This document shows, one piece after another, positions 1 through 11,970 of a stretch of 64,000 bases of DNA. A model generated the notes under the pieces. The model made no database searches. It was given only the letters and a program-made list of their open reading frames with translations, and was not told where the DNA came from. The DNA is from Wyeomyia smithii (lineage: Eukaryota > Arthropoda > Insecta > Diptera > Culicidae), in the NCBI RefSeq assembly GCF_029784165.1, contig NC_073694.1, positions 159,829,495 through 159,893,494 on the forward strand, written 5' to 3'. Numbering within the stretch: position 1 is the first letter of the stretch; each line of letters begins with the position of its first letter. The translations under genes and the position numbers were made by a program.

Positions 1-265
1 TAACAGCCATTGTCAGATCGACTTGAACTGTCCTACAGTACGGTCGCATTTTACCAACAGCTCGAGGCTAATTCTTAGACTACCGAGAGATATTGAAATT
101 TTGTTTTTCGCTTTCAACAGGCAATCTTCTTGAAAGACTACCTGTTGAAACGCAAAGTAATAAATTTGTTTTTAACGTTAACGAGTGTTTAGTGAGTAAA
201 TTTGGCTTGAGATATTTCTACTTAAATTCTATAGTGAAGTGAAAGTGTAGTGAAGTTTTCCATTT

Positions 266-1564
266 ATGTCTGGAAAAAATAAAAAAGCTCGCTTTGATGC
301 GACTTCAAGGAAACGTGAGGCATCTCCTCCAAGTGACACTGAAATTTCGACTAACAGGTATGATATTCTTTCTTCCGTTGGGGATCAAGAAATTCAAACT
401 TCTCATACTGAGCATAAAGCCGTTATGAAGAAGGTTAAAGTTCCACCTATTGTGGTATTTGTAGCAAATTTAAAAGCTTTTCGATCAGAACTTTCATCAT
501 TTCTGTCGGATGTGAAAGTTAATTTTCAAATTGGCCGCCAAGGCGAAATTCGTATTTTGGCCGAATCTCTTGATGGCCATAAACATCTTTTACAGTATTT
601 GACTGAAAAGATGTATAAATTTTATTCTTTTGATGCCAAAAACGAGAGACCGTTTAAGGCTGTTTTGAAAGGTCTTTCAAATGACCAAACTATTGAGGAA
701 ATTAAAGAATGTTTGTCAGAATCACTTGGTTTTGCTCCCAACCAAGTAACTTTGATGAAACGAAAGGCAAATGCCAAAATTAATTAAACTGGAATACCCC
801 AGGAAAATTACTTGGTACATTTTGATCGTACCAAAGTAAATAATTTGAAATGTTTGGAAAAAGCACGTGTTTTATTTAACGTGCGAATAAAGTGGGAAAC
901 TTTCAAGAGACTTGGAGAAATCCATAATCTTACTCAATGTCGGAATTGTCAAGCCTATGGTCATGGAACTCGAAACTGCCATATGGCTGCAAAATGTATG
1001 ATTTGTGGTGACTCTAGTCACACGAAAGATATCTGCCCCGTGAAAGAGACCACTAATAGTTTCAAATGTGTAAATTGTGGGGGAAATCACAAATCTAATT
1101 TCTTTAATTGTCCTGTAAGGTCAAAAATTATTGCTTCCAGACAACGTAGAAATTTTAAGCAACCTGTTGTCAATGTGGGTATACAATAGACTTTCAATAC
1201 TGTTCAGGCATCACCAGCACTTTCATTAGCAGGTGTGTCTGTAGGTAATAATTTAAATTCAGATAACAAATTTCAGACAAAAAATCCTGTTCAGGCAACA
1301 CCAGGCTGTTCATATGCCAGTGTCCTTACAGGTAATATTTCAAATCCAAACAGTAACAAACCATTCGTGTTTGGTGCTGAAAAGTCAGCCAGTATTGATT
1401 TAGGTAGTCCAACTCCAGAAAAGATTGAATACCTACAACAATCCATGCTGCAGCTAATGTCCGATTTGTTGAACTGTAACTCGATGTACGAGGCTGTTCA
1501 AGAAGGTATAAAATTTACAACTAATATTGTTATGAAATTGAAATTCAGCAATGATTTGAAATAA
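266..1564 (+). pseudogene. Jockey ORF1, gag-like nucleic-acid-binding protein
   Basis: One reading frame runs from ATG at 266 to a stop at 1562-1564, broken by TAA at 785-787 and TAG at 1187-1189. The N-terminal third is basic. The middle part carries three cysteine-histidine knuckles: CRNCQAYGHGTRNC, CMICGDSSHTKDIC and CVNCGGNHKSNFFNC (about 938-1110), the arrangement usual for Jockey-type ORF1, which binds element RNA. The rest is Ser/Asn rich with a C-terminal helix-like stretch. Because the breaks are single stop codons without frameshift, the copy is probably not very old. It cannot give a full-length product. Confidence 0.85.
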
Positions 1565-1650
1565 TGCTGTAAATTTTCTAAATTGGAATGCTCGCTCTTT
1601 AAAAGCGAAAGAAGATGAATTTTTCAAATTTATTCACTTACGTTCGAGCG
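1565..1650 (+). pseudogene. Jockey ORF2, first codons
   Basis: Directly after ORF1 the frame reads NFLNWNARSLKAKEDEFF, the typical opening of a Jockey-type apurinic endonuclease (NWN motif). The frame is then lost at the junction with the Penelope-like insertion near 1626-1660. The rest of ORF2 resumes at about 5469. Confidence 0.75.
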
Positions 1651-1659
1651 TCTTGATAG

Positions 1660-3196
1660 AAAAATTTTCACTACACTTTTCGCTTTTTATTCACTTTCAC
1701 TATTTAATTCTATCACTTTTCACTTTTTACTTGCAAATACGTATTTCGGCACTGACATAGTGCCTTCGTCAGTGCTTATTTGGACTGTGGAGAAAATAGC
1801 GAAACCCCAAGAATTTTATACCTAATTAGGTAAACGACTGGGGCAAATTTTAACTCAAAAAACGTAAACAACTTGAGTTAGGTAGATAAATGTGCGGCCT
1901 GGTGATCCATGCCTTGTCGAGGAGTTTTCGGTAGAAATTTAAAAAGCCAAGAGAAATGATTACCCTGATCTCTGTTAAGGAGGGTAGCTGGGTTTTGTTT
2001 GAAAATTTCTGAACTTTCTGCGACATCTAATTTCCAAGGAGATGTTACTGATCGAACTAGACTAATGTTGTCGGTAGTCATAGCGTGATCTTCATGAAAA
2101 ATATGTTCGGCTATTTTGGATCTGAAATGGTGAGTTATTCCTTTTTCTGAGTCTTTCTTAGCCTTTACAAGTTCTGAAGTATGTTCCTTAAACCGGATGT
2201 CTAAATTTCTTTTTGTTTGGCCAATGTAAACTTTATCACAATGTGGATATGCAACTTTATAAACACCCGCCCTATGTAATTTGTCAATAGTGTCTTTAGT
2301 AGACCCCAACTTTGTTTTCATTTGATTATTTCTACTACTGTAGATAATATCGATACCAAATTTTCTAAATTTTTTACGAAGTTGACGAGTGAAACTGACG
2401 TCATATTCAACCACTACTCTTTTCCGATCTTCTGTTAGCGGAGTGAGTGTTGTGTGAGATTTCCTATGTTGGATTCGTTTCTTTTTGTCATAAATGGCTT
2501 GTATGGTTCTTCTGTTATATCCATTCTGCTCACCAATATCAAAAATGTATTCCATTTCGTTTTTCTTACCTTCATTACTGAGAGGCAAAGATTCCATACG
2601 GTGGATCATATGGTGGAAAGAAGCCATTTTATGCTGGGAGGAGTGGTTAGAAGTGTTAGGTATTACCCGCTTAGTATGTGTGGGTTTCCTAAAGATTTCG
2701 AATTCAAAGTGGTTGGAGTTTTTAACAACGACTACATCTAAAAATGGAAGCCTGTTGTTTTGTTCAATTTCCAAAGTGAACTGGATATTTTTATGAAGAC
2801 CATTCAAAATTCCCAAAAAACTTTCCAAGTCCCCCTGTTGTAAAATACAAAAAATATCATCAACATACCTCCACCAACGATCTGGTAAGCAGTCTGCAGG
2901 TGAAAGAGGATTCCCCATCGGTGCTCCTTTTGTTTGTTTGTAAAATTTCCCACGAAATGAAAAATAATTGTCTTCCATGCAGAGTCGAGTTAACTTCAAG
3001 TAACTGCGTACTTTAGTTTTCCAAGGGTTGTCACATTGTTGAGAAAGAAGCCAATCTTCCAAAAGATTTATAGCTTCTTTCACTGGAACACTCGGAAAAA
3101 GTGCTGTGACATCAAAAGAAACCATTATCTCGCCAGTGTTGATGCCCCCCCGATGATTTTAAATTTTTAACAAAAACTCCTGTGCTCTTAACAGAT
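1660..3196 (-). repeat. Left arm of 1.5-kb inverted repeat
   Basis: This arm pairs with about 3892-5459. The two arms differ by the 48-bp deletion and scattered substitutions and are separated by about 690 bp, so the DNA or a read-through transcript could fold into a very long hairpin. Confidence 0.8.
1878..3125 (-). pseudogene. Penelope-like reverse transcriptase / GIY-YIG endonuclease, minus copy
   Basis: Read from 3125 down to 1878 (415 codons). The reverse transcriptase part shows MVSFDVTALFPSVP, KGAPMGNPLSP and YVDDIF (catalytic DD). The C-terminal part has the GIY-YIG nuclease signature GVYKV...VYIGQTKR...R..EH. Two defects stand out against the plus copy: about 16 codons are missing between PLSP and DCLPD (an in-frame deletion of net 48 bp), and a conserved cysteine just before the nuclease motif is tyrosine (VAYPHC rather than VACPHC). 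Upstream a G run is one base longer than in the plus copy, which shifts the frame, so the RT N-terminus is missing. Not functional. Confidence 0.85.
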
Positions 3197-3332
3197 CGAC
3201 TAGGAACAGAAGATCGGAAAAGAGTAGTGGTTGAATATGTTGTCAGTTTCACTCGTCAACTTCGTAAAAAATTTAGAAAATTTGGTATCGAAATTATCTA
3301 CAGTAGTAGAAATAATCAAATGAAAACAAACT

Positions 3333-5132
3333 TTGCTCAACTTTGCTGTTTCTTCTAAACCAAATGTTGAACAGGCAATCATTGATATTGAAAGTGGGAT
3401 GGGCAGTTGCAATTTTTCCACCGCACAAATTAGTGAAATGCGCACATCCTTCTTGGATAATTTAAAAAAATTTCCACGTCTTGTAAATAATAGCACAGAC
3501 TTACAGACAATCAAAGGATTATGTAATAAACCTGTCTTTTATTTAAAATCTGATAAGGGGAATAAAATTGTTATTTTGAACAAAAATGATTACGATCAAC
3601 AAATGTTGGAGAAAATTAATAATGGCCCATACAGGCAACAGAGAGTCAACCCCCTTACCGACATGGTGAAAAACTTTGAAAAAACTATCAAAGAATACCA
3701 ACCTATTTTTGGTGACGCTTTGAAAAATCTTCGTGTTTCGAACCCTTCTCTTCCTAGAATAAAGGGTCTCCCTAAAGTACATAAACCTGGTAATGAAATG
3801 AGAGAAATCGTTTCTGCGGTGGGGACACCAACAGAAAAATTGGCAAAATGGTTAGTCAAGGAATTTCAATCAATGCCGGAAAAATTTCCTAGTCGATCTG
3901 TTTAGAGCACAGGAGTTTTTGTTGAAAGTTTAAAATCATCGGGGGGCATCAACACTGGCGAGATAATGGTTTCTTTTGATGTCACAGCACTTTTTTCGAG
4001 TGTTCCAGTGAAAGAAGCTATGAATCTTTTGAAAGATTGGCTTCTTTCCCAACAATGTGACAACCCTTGGAAAACTAAAGTACGCAGTTACTTGAAGTTA
4101 ACTCGACTCTGCATGAAAGACAATTATTTTTCATTTCGTGGGAAATTTTACAAACAAACAAAAGGAGCACCGATGGGGAATCCTCTTTCACCTTTCTTAT
4201 GTGAGATTTTCATGGCACATTTGGAAAATAAACTAAATGAAAAAGACTGCTTACCAGATCGTTGGTGAAGGTATGTTGATGATATTTTTTGTATTTTACA
4301 ACAGGGGGACTTGGAAAGTTTTTTGGGAATTTTGAATGGTCTTCATAAAAATATCCAGTTCACTTTGGAAATTGAACAAAACAACAGGCTTCCATTTTTA
4401 GATGTAGTCGTTGTTAAAAACTCCAACCACTTTGAATTCGAAATCTTTAGGAAACCCACACATACTAAGCGGGTAATACCTAACACTTCTAACCACTCCT
4501 CCCAGCATAAAATGGCTTCTTTCCACCATATGATCCACCGTATGGAATTATTGCCTCTCAGTAATGAAGGTAAGAAAAACGAAATGGAATATTTTTTTGA
4601 TATTGGTGAGCAGAATGGATATAACAGAAGAACCATACAAGCCATTTATGACAAAAAGAAACGAATCCAACATAGGAAATCTCACACAACACTCACTCCG
4701 CTAACAGAAGATCGGAAAAGAGTAGTGGTTGAATATGACGTCAGTTTCACTCGTCAACTTCGTAAAAAATTTAGAAAATTTGGTATCGATATTATCTACA
4801 GTAGTAGAAATAATCAAATGAAAACAAAGTTGGGGTCTACTAAAGACACTATTGACAAATTACATAGGGCGGGTGTTTATAAAGTTGCATGTCCACATTG
4901 TGATAAAGTTTACATTGGCCAAACAAAAAGAAATTTAGACATCCGGTTTAAGGAACATACTTCAGAACTTGTAAAGGCTAAGAAAGACTCAGAAAAAGGA
5001 TTAACTCACCATTTCAGATCCAAAATAGCCGAACATATGTTTCATGAAGATCACGCTATGACTAACGACAACATTAGTCTAGTTCGATCAGTAACATCCC
5101 CTTGGAAAATTAGATGTCGCAGAAAGTTTTGA
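3333..5132 (+). pseudogene. Penelope-like reverse transcriptase / GIY-YIG endonuclease, plus copy
   Basis: The coding region runs through 3333-3905 (N-terminal RT domain with LPKVHKP), 3966-4268 (catalytic palm, SFDVTALFSSVP and KGAPMGNPLSP) and 4311-5132 (thumb, linker and GIY-YIG nuclease with VACPHCDKVYIGQTKR). It is broken by TAG at about 3903-3905, TGA at 4266-4268 inside the conserved W-RYVDD block, and an extra A in an A run near 5107 that shifts the frame; the lost C-terminus can be recognised at 5113-5262 by comparison with the minus copy. The family uses its own nuclease to prime cDNA at the target. Dead copy. Confidence 0.85.
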
Positions 5133-5468
5133 AATTTTCAAACAAAACCCAGCTACCCTCCTTAACAGAGATCAGGGTAATCATTTCTCTTGGCTTTTTA
5201 AATTTCTACCGAAAACTCCCCGACAAGGCATGGATCACCAGGCCACACATTTCTCTACCTAACAAGTTGTTTACGTTTTCTGAGTTAAAATTTGCCCCAG
5301 TCGTTTACCTAATTAGGTATAAAATTCTTGGGGTTTCGCTTTTTTCTCCACAGTCCAAATAAGCACTGACGAAGGCACTATGTCAGTGCCGAAATACATT
5401 TGCAAGTGAAAAGTGATAGAATTAAATAGTGAAAGTGAATGAAAAGCGAAAAGTGTAGTGAATTTTTC

Positions 5469-8054
5469 GATTTTTTAACAGTCCACGATGTGCATATTGC
5501 AGTTGTGACTGAAACGCTTTTAAAGCCAAATATTAAACTAAAAAAGAACCCGAATTATATAGTTCATAGGTTTGATAGAATTGATGTTGCCGGTGGTTGA
5601 GTTGCAATAGTTATCCACCGTCGAATGAAACATCGTGTCTTACCCCATCTTTAAACCAAAGTTATCGAGAGTTTGGGAATTGAAATTGAAACAAGTATTG
5701 GCATTTTATTTATAGCCGCAGTGTATTTGCCTTTTCAATGCACTGGTGAACGAAAAAATTATTTCAAGGGAGATTTGCAAAAACTCACAAGAAATAAATC
5801 TAAATCTTTAATCATCGGTGATTTTAATGCGAAACATCGATCTTGGAATAATGCTCAAAGCAATTCCAATGGAAAAATATTGTTTAATGATTGCTCGGCT
5901 GGATTTTATTCAGTTTTATTTCCAAATGGTCCTACATGTTATTCTTCTATTAGGAATCCACCTACAATTGATTTGATACTAACAAATCAAAGCCATTCAT
6001 GCAGTGATTTATTAACTCATGCTGACTTTCATTCTGATCATCTACCCATAACATTTTCTATTTCCCATGAAACTATTTTAAATCCCGCTAGATCTGTGTT
6101 AAATTATCACAAGACTAATTGGGATAGATATCGTTCTACAATCGAAGAAAATTTGAATGATGATATTATTTTACAAAATAGTGCTGACATTGACAGAGCA
6201 TTAGATAATTTTAGCAGCTTAATACTCAATGCCCGGAATTTATCAGTTCCTAAGGCTCGAGTGAAATTTAATGCACCAATTATTGACAGTGAACTTCAAC
6301 TTCTTATACGTTTGAAGAACATACGGAGACGTCAGTACCAAAGATCTCGTGATCCTGCTTTGAAAATTATTTTTCAAGAATTGCAAAAGGAAATCAAACA
6401 TAGATTCACTCTCTTGCGAAATTAGAATTTCATGAGAGAAGTTGAACAACTAAACCCTTATTCAAAACCTTTCTGGAAGCTTTCGAAGGTTCTTAAGAAA
6501 CCCTCGAAGCCCATTCCAGTCCTTAAAGATGGTGATTGCATTTTTCTAACGAATGAACAAAAATCTCAAAAACTTGCTCAGCAGTTTGAGAGCGTTCATA
6601 ACTCCAATTTGAACGTAGTAAGTCCTATTGAAAATGAAGTAAACCAAAAGTATGATCGGATCACCACCCAAGAATTCCTTTCTGAAGAGGTATTGGAAAC
6701 AAACTTGAATGAGGTGCGAACTATTCTCAAAAAATTCAAAAACATGAAAGCACCAGGAGATGATAGGATTTTCTATATCCTTATCAAAAGACTTCCCGAA
6801 AACTCTTTAAATTTCTTGGTAAAAATTTTTAACAGATGCTTTGCACTAGCACATTTTCCTACGAAATGGAAAAATGCAAAAGTCACTCCAATTTTAAAAC
6901 CCGAGAAGAATCCAGCTGAGGCATCAAGTTATCGACCAATTAGTTTACTTTCCTCTATTAGCAAACTTTTTGAAAGAATAATTCTCAAAAGAATGATAAC
7001 ACATATTAATGAGAACTCAATTTTTGCAAATGAGCAGTTTGGTTTTCGCCATGGGCATTCCACTACTCATCAGTTACTTAGAGTAACAAATATGATTCGA
7101 ACTAATAAATCTGAAGGCTATTCGACTGGAGCAGCTCTACTAGATATAGAAAAGGCATTCGACAGTGTTTGGCATAAAGGTTTAATAGCTAAAATGTCAA
7201 ATTTCAGTTTTCCGCTTTACCTTACAAAAATGATACAAAGTTATTTAACTGACCGCACTCTCCAGGTTAACTATCTAAATGGTAAATCTAATAGATTGCC
7301 TGTTAGAGCTGGTGTGCCTCAGGGGAGTACCTTGGGCCCAATCTTATATAACATTTTTACTTCTGATCTTCCTGATTTACCACCAGGTTGTGAGAAATCT
7401 CTGTTTTGTGACGATACAAGCATTTCCGCAAAAGGAAAAAGCCTTCGTGTCATATGCAGTCGGCTACAAAAAAGTTTAGATACATTTTCTTCATACTTGC
7501 AGAAATGGAAGATTTCCCCTAATGCTTCTAAAACACAGTTAATTATTTTTCCTCATAAGCCAAGAGTTTCATTTCTCAAACCCACCCATAACCACGTTAT
7601 TAAGATGAACGGTGTGGTCTTAAATTGGTCTGACCAAGTTAAATACTTAGGGCTAATTTATGATAAGAATCTTACTTTCAAGAAGCACATTGAAAATATC
7701 CAGTCAAAGTGCAATAAGTATATCAAATGTTTATATCCTCTTATCAACAGGAATTCTAGACTTTGTCTCAAGAATAAACTGTTAATTTACAAACAAATTT
7801 TTAGGCCAGCAATGTTATATGCAGTTCCCATCTGGACAAGTTGTTGTACAACCAGGAAGAAGACACTTCAAAGAATTCAGAATAAACTTTTGAAAATGAT
7901 TTTGAAGCGTCCTCCCTGGTTTAGCACGAACGAGCTACATAGGCTCACTAATGTAGAAACATTAGAAAATATGTCAAGCCAAATTATCAACAAATTCCGA
8001 CAAAAATCGTTGCAATCCTCAATTGCAACGATTAGCTCACTTTTTAGCCAGTAA
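5469..8054 (+). pseudogene. Jockey ORF2, endonuclease and reverse transcriptase
   Basis: After the insertion the frame resumes with the endonuclease (VVTETLLKPN near 5505; IIGDFNAKHRSWNN near 5812; DFHSDHLPITF near 6030) and continues into the reverse transcriptase: RPISLLSSISKLFERII, LLDIEKAFDSVWHKGL (7138), AGVPQGSTLGPILYNIF (7310) and FCDDTSISAKG near 7405. The catalytic box is F-C-D-D where Jockey elements normally have a small residue (FADD or YADD). Stops lie at about 5598-5600 (in a run of glycine codons) and 6423-6425, in frame. The C-terminal cysteine motif normally seen after the RT is degraded. The product would prime reverse transcription at nicked DNA in intact copies. Confidence 0.85.
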
Positions 8055-8275
8055 GATAGTTTTAAGTTTATTTTAAGTTTTGTTTTATTCCATTTTTTCC
8101 CTTGACAAGTAGGTTTAATATTTTTCCTACAATTACATTAACTTAACTGCGAAAGCTAATAACATTCAATAATAAAAAAGCGTACAAATATATATATATA
8201 TAATAGTGTTGAAATGTCACCATTTGTGGCAGAACACACAACACTAATTCTGAATAGATATTAGTACATAAATAA
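8055..8275 (+). other. Jockey 3' tail and flank
   Basis: AT-rich sequence with AATAAAAAA near 8170 and a short (TA)n run at 8190-8202, as expected for the 3' end of a Jockey element. Nothing coding seen. Confidence 0.5.
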
Positions 8276-8279
8276 ATCA

Positions 8280-8558
8280 TTACAAACATTCCCCCCCTAT
8301 TAAAAAAAAAAAAAACAGCCATTGTCGTTGCACAGTCCCAAAATTTCGATACACCTGTCTCCGGTGTTTTCTTGAAAATACTCCTTCACGCTCATATTTA
8401 AGAATCCAATTGCAAATCGTTGATTTAGATTTTCCAAAAATTTCGGCTAATGCACTGCGATTGATTCCAAGAAAATAATACGCGTAAAGGCAATGATAAA
8501 CTGTATTTACAGTCGCGTGACTGTTTTTCACGTTATGTAAAATAACTTTATGAGGCAT
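8280..8558 (-). pseudogene. Helix-turn-helix fragment of a DDE transposase
   Basis: The minus strand reads from MPHKVILHNVKNSHATVN through a classic helix-turn-helix, ALAEIFGKSKSTICNWILKY, then a basic stretch (SRKHRRQVYRNFG) before ending in an A/T run at 8301-8313. This is the DNA-binding start of a Tc1/IS630-like or related transposase. The catalytic domain is absent, so the piece is a fragment. Family assignment beyond a helix-turn-helix transposase is uncertain. Confidence 0.5.
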
Positions 8559-8737
8559 TTTAGTGATGTAAACAGAATTTGATACGTTTTTCGTGTTATA
8601 ATAGAACCACCAAATCTAGAAAAATTTCGAGACCCAGTTTTATCAACCTGTTTGTTTATAAAGTTTTGACAGCAGCTCTAGCGCGGTGTTTGCATCGAGT
8701 GCGGTGTTTCCTTTCATCTGGCTTAGGCCGCGTTCAG

Positions 8738-8815
8738 TTTTCGGCAAATCTCCCAATACTAACGTAAAGTACTGGAATCATCCGAACGATGATTTTATTG
8801 AGAATTTGTTCTAAA
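8738..8815 (+). repeat. CACAGAC-family MITE, right-end fragment
   Basis: The segment ACTAACGTAAAGTACTGGAA and the following bases match the right third of the family seen complete at 50920-51224. The terminal inverted repeat itself is lost. Confidence 0.6.
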
Positions 8816-8817
8816 AT

Positions 8818-9445
8818 ATCGACATAAAACGGCTATCGATAATTATCGATAAACTCTCTAATACCATCGATAACTATCGATAGTTATCGATAGTTTGACA
8901 GCTAGAACCAGATGAAGAAAAACAACAAAGTGTTGCTCCTGTTGTGGACAGGAACAATATTTAAAAGTTTATTCGCACACATCATTCGCACTCAAGCGAA
9001 ATCTCGTCGTTGTCCGTATAAGGTAGAGTGAGCGAAAATGAGTATCCCTCAATTTTCTAACAATTTTGAAGATGATTTCATGTGAGAGCGAACAATCATC
9101 GAATTCTCTTTAAACAAAGGCACGGCCAATTGGCGTTGACGGTGTTGCTGATATTTGTTTGGTTTCTGCGTGCGAAAAAAAGAAGGAAATATTTTTGCTT
9201 TTGTCATCACGCACATTTTGACAATTACATACGAGAGTTCACGTAGGTGCGAACAGCCTTCGAAATCTCTTTTAACGTGAATAAACCGAATATATTTTTT
9301 CAGTTCTGGCATCATTGTGAAGTATAAATGTAAATGCGAGGAAAATATCAATAACTTTCGATAACGCGGAAAGCTTAACGATTCTATCGATAGCTGGCAA
9401 CTATCGATACTATCGATAGTTATCGATAGGTTTCCCATCCCTAGT
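8818..9445. mobile_element. hAT-like remnant with TATCGATA-rich ends
   Basis: Both ends are saturated with TATCGATA-type words (8838-8892 and 9355-9430). The right end runs into CCCATCCCTAG, the reverse complement of the TAGGGATGGG end carried by hAT-like MITEs elsewhere in the window. A clean left end and a target duplication were not found. Confidence 0.5.
9120..9300 (-). repeat. Dispersed module shared with 52405-52590
   Basis: About 180 bp (from GGCGTTGACGGTGTTGCTGA to the AATAAACCG stretch) recur reversed at 52405-52590. No coding capacity; nature unknown. Confidence 0.6.
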
Positions 9446-9665
9446 TCTAACTGTTATGTCTGTGGTAGAAGCATCTACTGCCGTGTTCACGCTGCGTCCA
9501 GCATTTCGACATCAGCGCTAGGGTACGTGCATGTATCAAATTGGAAACCACAAAACATGTATGAGATTGCATGACAGAGACCCAGACGGTGTTGTCGCGC
9601 GACGACTGTTATTTGGTTGTAAATTAACAATAATCATTTTTTGTCACCTCCCTAGCACCGTAATC
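9445..9665 (-). repeat. CACAGAC-family MITE, diverged copy
   Basis: TGTTATGTCTG, then CGTGTTCACGCTGCGTCCAG and ATTTCGACATCAGCGC follow the family order in reverse orientation; the distal end (GACTGTTATTTGGTTG and beyond) is eroded. A stray terminal repeat (GTTATGTCTGTTGGTCTGTG) lies at 9904-9923. Confidence 0.6.
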
Positions 9666-10180
9666 TCATTGCCTAGTTTGACAGTACCCTCAATATGACG
9701 AGCCCCAAACAACAATGGCCGCAAAGCACAGACAGCGTACATGAGCTTTACTCCTGTTCAGTGTTGCCTAATTTATCCATGTCGCTGTTTATAACAGTGT
9801 GAAGCAGAGCAGTGTTTAATGCCATTTCATTCCCACGTATGCAAAATCGCAGACTACTCACGTGTCAGACAGTGTTTCTTGGCGCTGAAGAAAGGCTTCA
9901 GAGTTATGTCTGTTGGTCTGTGCTTCGGCAGTACAGGAAATGCTTCGCCAACCCGAGCGTCTGTTCACCAAGATGGTGCAGCTCGAAACTCTGAACAGAG
10001 CTGACACGTTGGTCCCACGGCAAGACAGGGGGTTGGGAAGCCCCGGCTCGTTGGACCTGATGCCCCAGAGAAAAATATGTCACAAACAACGTAAGAGATA
10101 ATAAGAGATTAGAAATCTGGGACATGGATTTGCAAATCGCTATGCTTTCCAGGAAGCGACAGGATAATCTACCTTGAGTT

Positions 10181-10530
10181 ATATCCACGCAACTTCGAAG
10201 TCGTAGCGCTGCAGGAAATTTGTTGGATAGGATAGGAGGTATGGAAAAGCTGGGGGCTACTTTTTATCAGAGTTGCGGCAACACTAGCGAGCTGGGAACC
10301 GGCTTCATTGTACTGGGCAAGATGCGCCAACGCCTGATGGGGTGGCAGCCGATCAACGCAAGGATGTGCAAGTTGAGGATGAAGGGCCGGTTCTTCAACT
10401 ACAGCATCATCAACGTACACTGCCCACATGAAGGAAGACCCGACAACGAGAAGAAAGTGTTCTACGCGCAGCTGGAGCAGGCCTACGATAGCTGCCCGCG
10501 ACGGGACATGAAAATCGGCACTGAAGGTAA
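10181..10530 (+). pseudogene. RTE endonuclease, N-terminal part
   Basis: Translation gives LYPRNFEVVALQEICW (the conserved Q-E metal-binding motif of apurinic endonucleases), then GGMEKLGATFYQSCG, GTGFIVLGKM and FFNYSIINVHCPHEG, ending near CPRRDMKIG where the G-D-F/M-N-A motif should follow. A frame change at about 10228 separates the first motif from the rest. In an intact element this enzyme nicks target DNA. Confidence 0.75.
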
Positions 10531-11970
10531 GACCGTCACCCCTGGGATTTAACTAGAAAACGCTAATCAACTGTGTTTTGGAATATGTGAAGTGTTGGTA
10601 TTTAATATTTTAGACATATTAAGACACATCGAAGCCACCGTGAAACGTCAAACGTCAAAATAATAGACAAAACATACGCTACTGCAGCTGATGCGTAAAC
10701 GGATGTAATTTTTCGTGAGTGGAACTTAAGCTTTTATATGAATAAACTAGACCAAGATAATTTTTCGTTGCTCTACAACTTATTGCCTGTATTGTTAGCA
10801 TGATAAATTTGTAGAAATACTCTTTTTAAAAAAATGTGTGCTGTCGGGGTAACACCGTCACCCAGTGAGTGGGGTAAGCCCGATATTGTCTGAGGCTAGT
10901 TGGATGTTACTGACACATATTGCTAATCTATTATCGATGGCTCGCTGCTAAATAAATTGATTAATCGACTTAGAACCATGCACTCTAGCTTTGCTGTGAT
11001 TAATGAATGATTCCAAGTGTTATTAGAGGCGTCAAATGTACTGAATCAAATCGCAAAACTGACCGCTTTCCCGGTGGTATTTGGAATATGCTCCGGTGTG
11101 GTCAACATGATCCTGGCTTCGGTTAAACTAATTAATAATATGATTTAAAGTGCCACATGATAGGCTTGCCGAGTATCAAATTCTTTCATTGTTTATACAT
11201 AATGTTCACCGGAACTTGCTCCGGCAATCTCCCCAGAACCAGCTAACCAACACCAACCAAATGCAACAGTAACATACAGAAATGTAAGTTCTCTCATTTG
11301 GCGGTTTCCGAATTTAAATTGGTTCAGTTAATTCGAGTAAATTCATGAACAAACTTAGGTGCCGGTGTTACCCCCAAGGGGTGCCAGTTTCACCCGCACT
11401 GATTGCTAAACGTCGTTTTTATCCTAGTTTCAAAACTTCATTATTTTTTGTAAAATAACAGCTTGAAAGTACTGAAAACCTTCATATCTTGTAGAAAACA
11501 ATCTGGGCAATGATTCTGTGAAAAAATATAACAATATTCGCCATCAAGTGCTACTAAAGAATCATTTTCCTTAGGGGGCCGGGCTTACCCCCACCCCTAA
11601 GCATATTTTTCAACTTTTTCAACCTCCCCTCCATCCCTTGTAAGACATCGTAAGATTTTTCGATACCCCCCCTCCCCCCTAGTAAGATCTTACTGCCAGC
11701 ATATATAGATTTTTATTTTAGTTTTATCATCCTAAAGCAAGCACAATACTTTGTTTCCTCTTCTGTCCTTAATTCGAGTTAATCATCCTTCCGTAATTTT
11801 CTTTTTATGAATTTTAGCGTCCACACTTCCATGAACATGGTTATTTGAACAGCTGCATTAACAATGTTGTGCTTACGTAAGATAATAATTCACCCCCCTC
11901 CCTCCCTTGTAAGATAGCGTAAGAAAATTGCACACACCCCCTCCCCCCCTGTTTGCTTACGTAATTATTG
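10531..11970. other. Non-coding insertion with ACCCC-rich motifs
   Basis: This block replaces the middle of the RTE endonuclease. It has recurring GGTAACACC/GGTGTTACCCC words near 10530, 10850, 11360 and 11580 and no coding potential. Its right 370 bp contain two C-rich blocks, each next to TTGTAAGA...CGTAAGA (11636-11700 and 11888-11960), and end in GCTTACGTAATTATTGAAC, the style of MITEs that frame C-rich tracts in this window. Confidence 0.5.

Larger units (their letters stand above)
1617..5468. mobile_element. Penelope-like element, inverted dimer inserted in Jockey ORF2
   Basis: The insertion consists of a 5'-truncated copy on the minus strand (about 3196 to 1660), a 120-bp plus-strand fragment of the RT-endonuclease linker (about 3205-3327), and a longer plus-strand copy (about 3328-5459). 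The outer ends are inverted repeats of each other: the sequence from 1660 to 1930 reappears reversed at 5200-5459. The bases GAATTTTTC occur at 1617-1625 and 5460-5468 and may be a 9-bp target duplication, though extra sequence at 1626-1660 is not explained. Penelope-like elements are known to insert as tandem or inverted partial copies. Confidence 0.75.
1..8185 (+). mobile_element. Jockey-clade non-LTR retrotransposon, interrupted
   Basis: A leader of about 265 bp is followed by a gag-like ORF1 (266-1564), an ORF2 with endonuclease and reverse transcriptase (from about 1565, resuming at about 5469 and ending 8054) and an AT-rich 3' tail with AATAAAAAA near 8170. The order and the ORF2 motifs are those of the Jockey clade, which is abundant in mosquitoes. 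The copy is dead: ORF1 has two in-frame stops, ORF2 has at least two, and a 3.8-kb Penelope-like insertion divides the endonuclease region. The 5' end may lie outside the window. No target duplication for the whole element was found. Confidence 0.85.
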
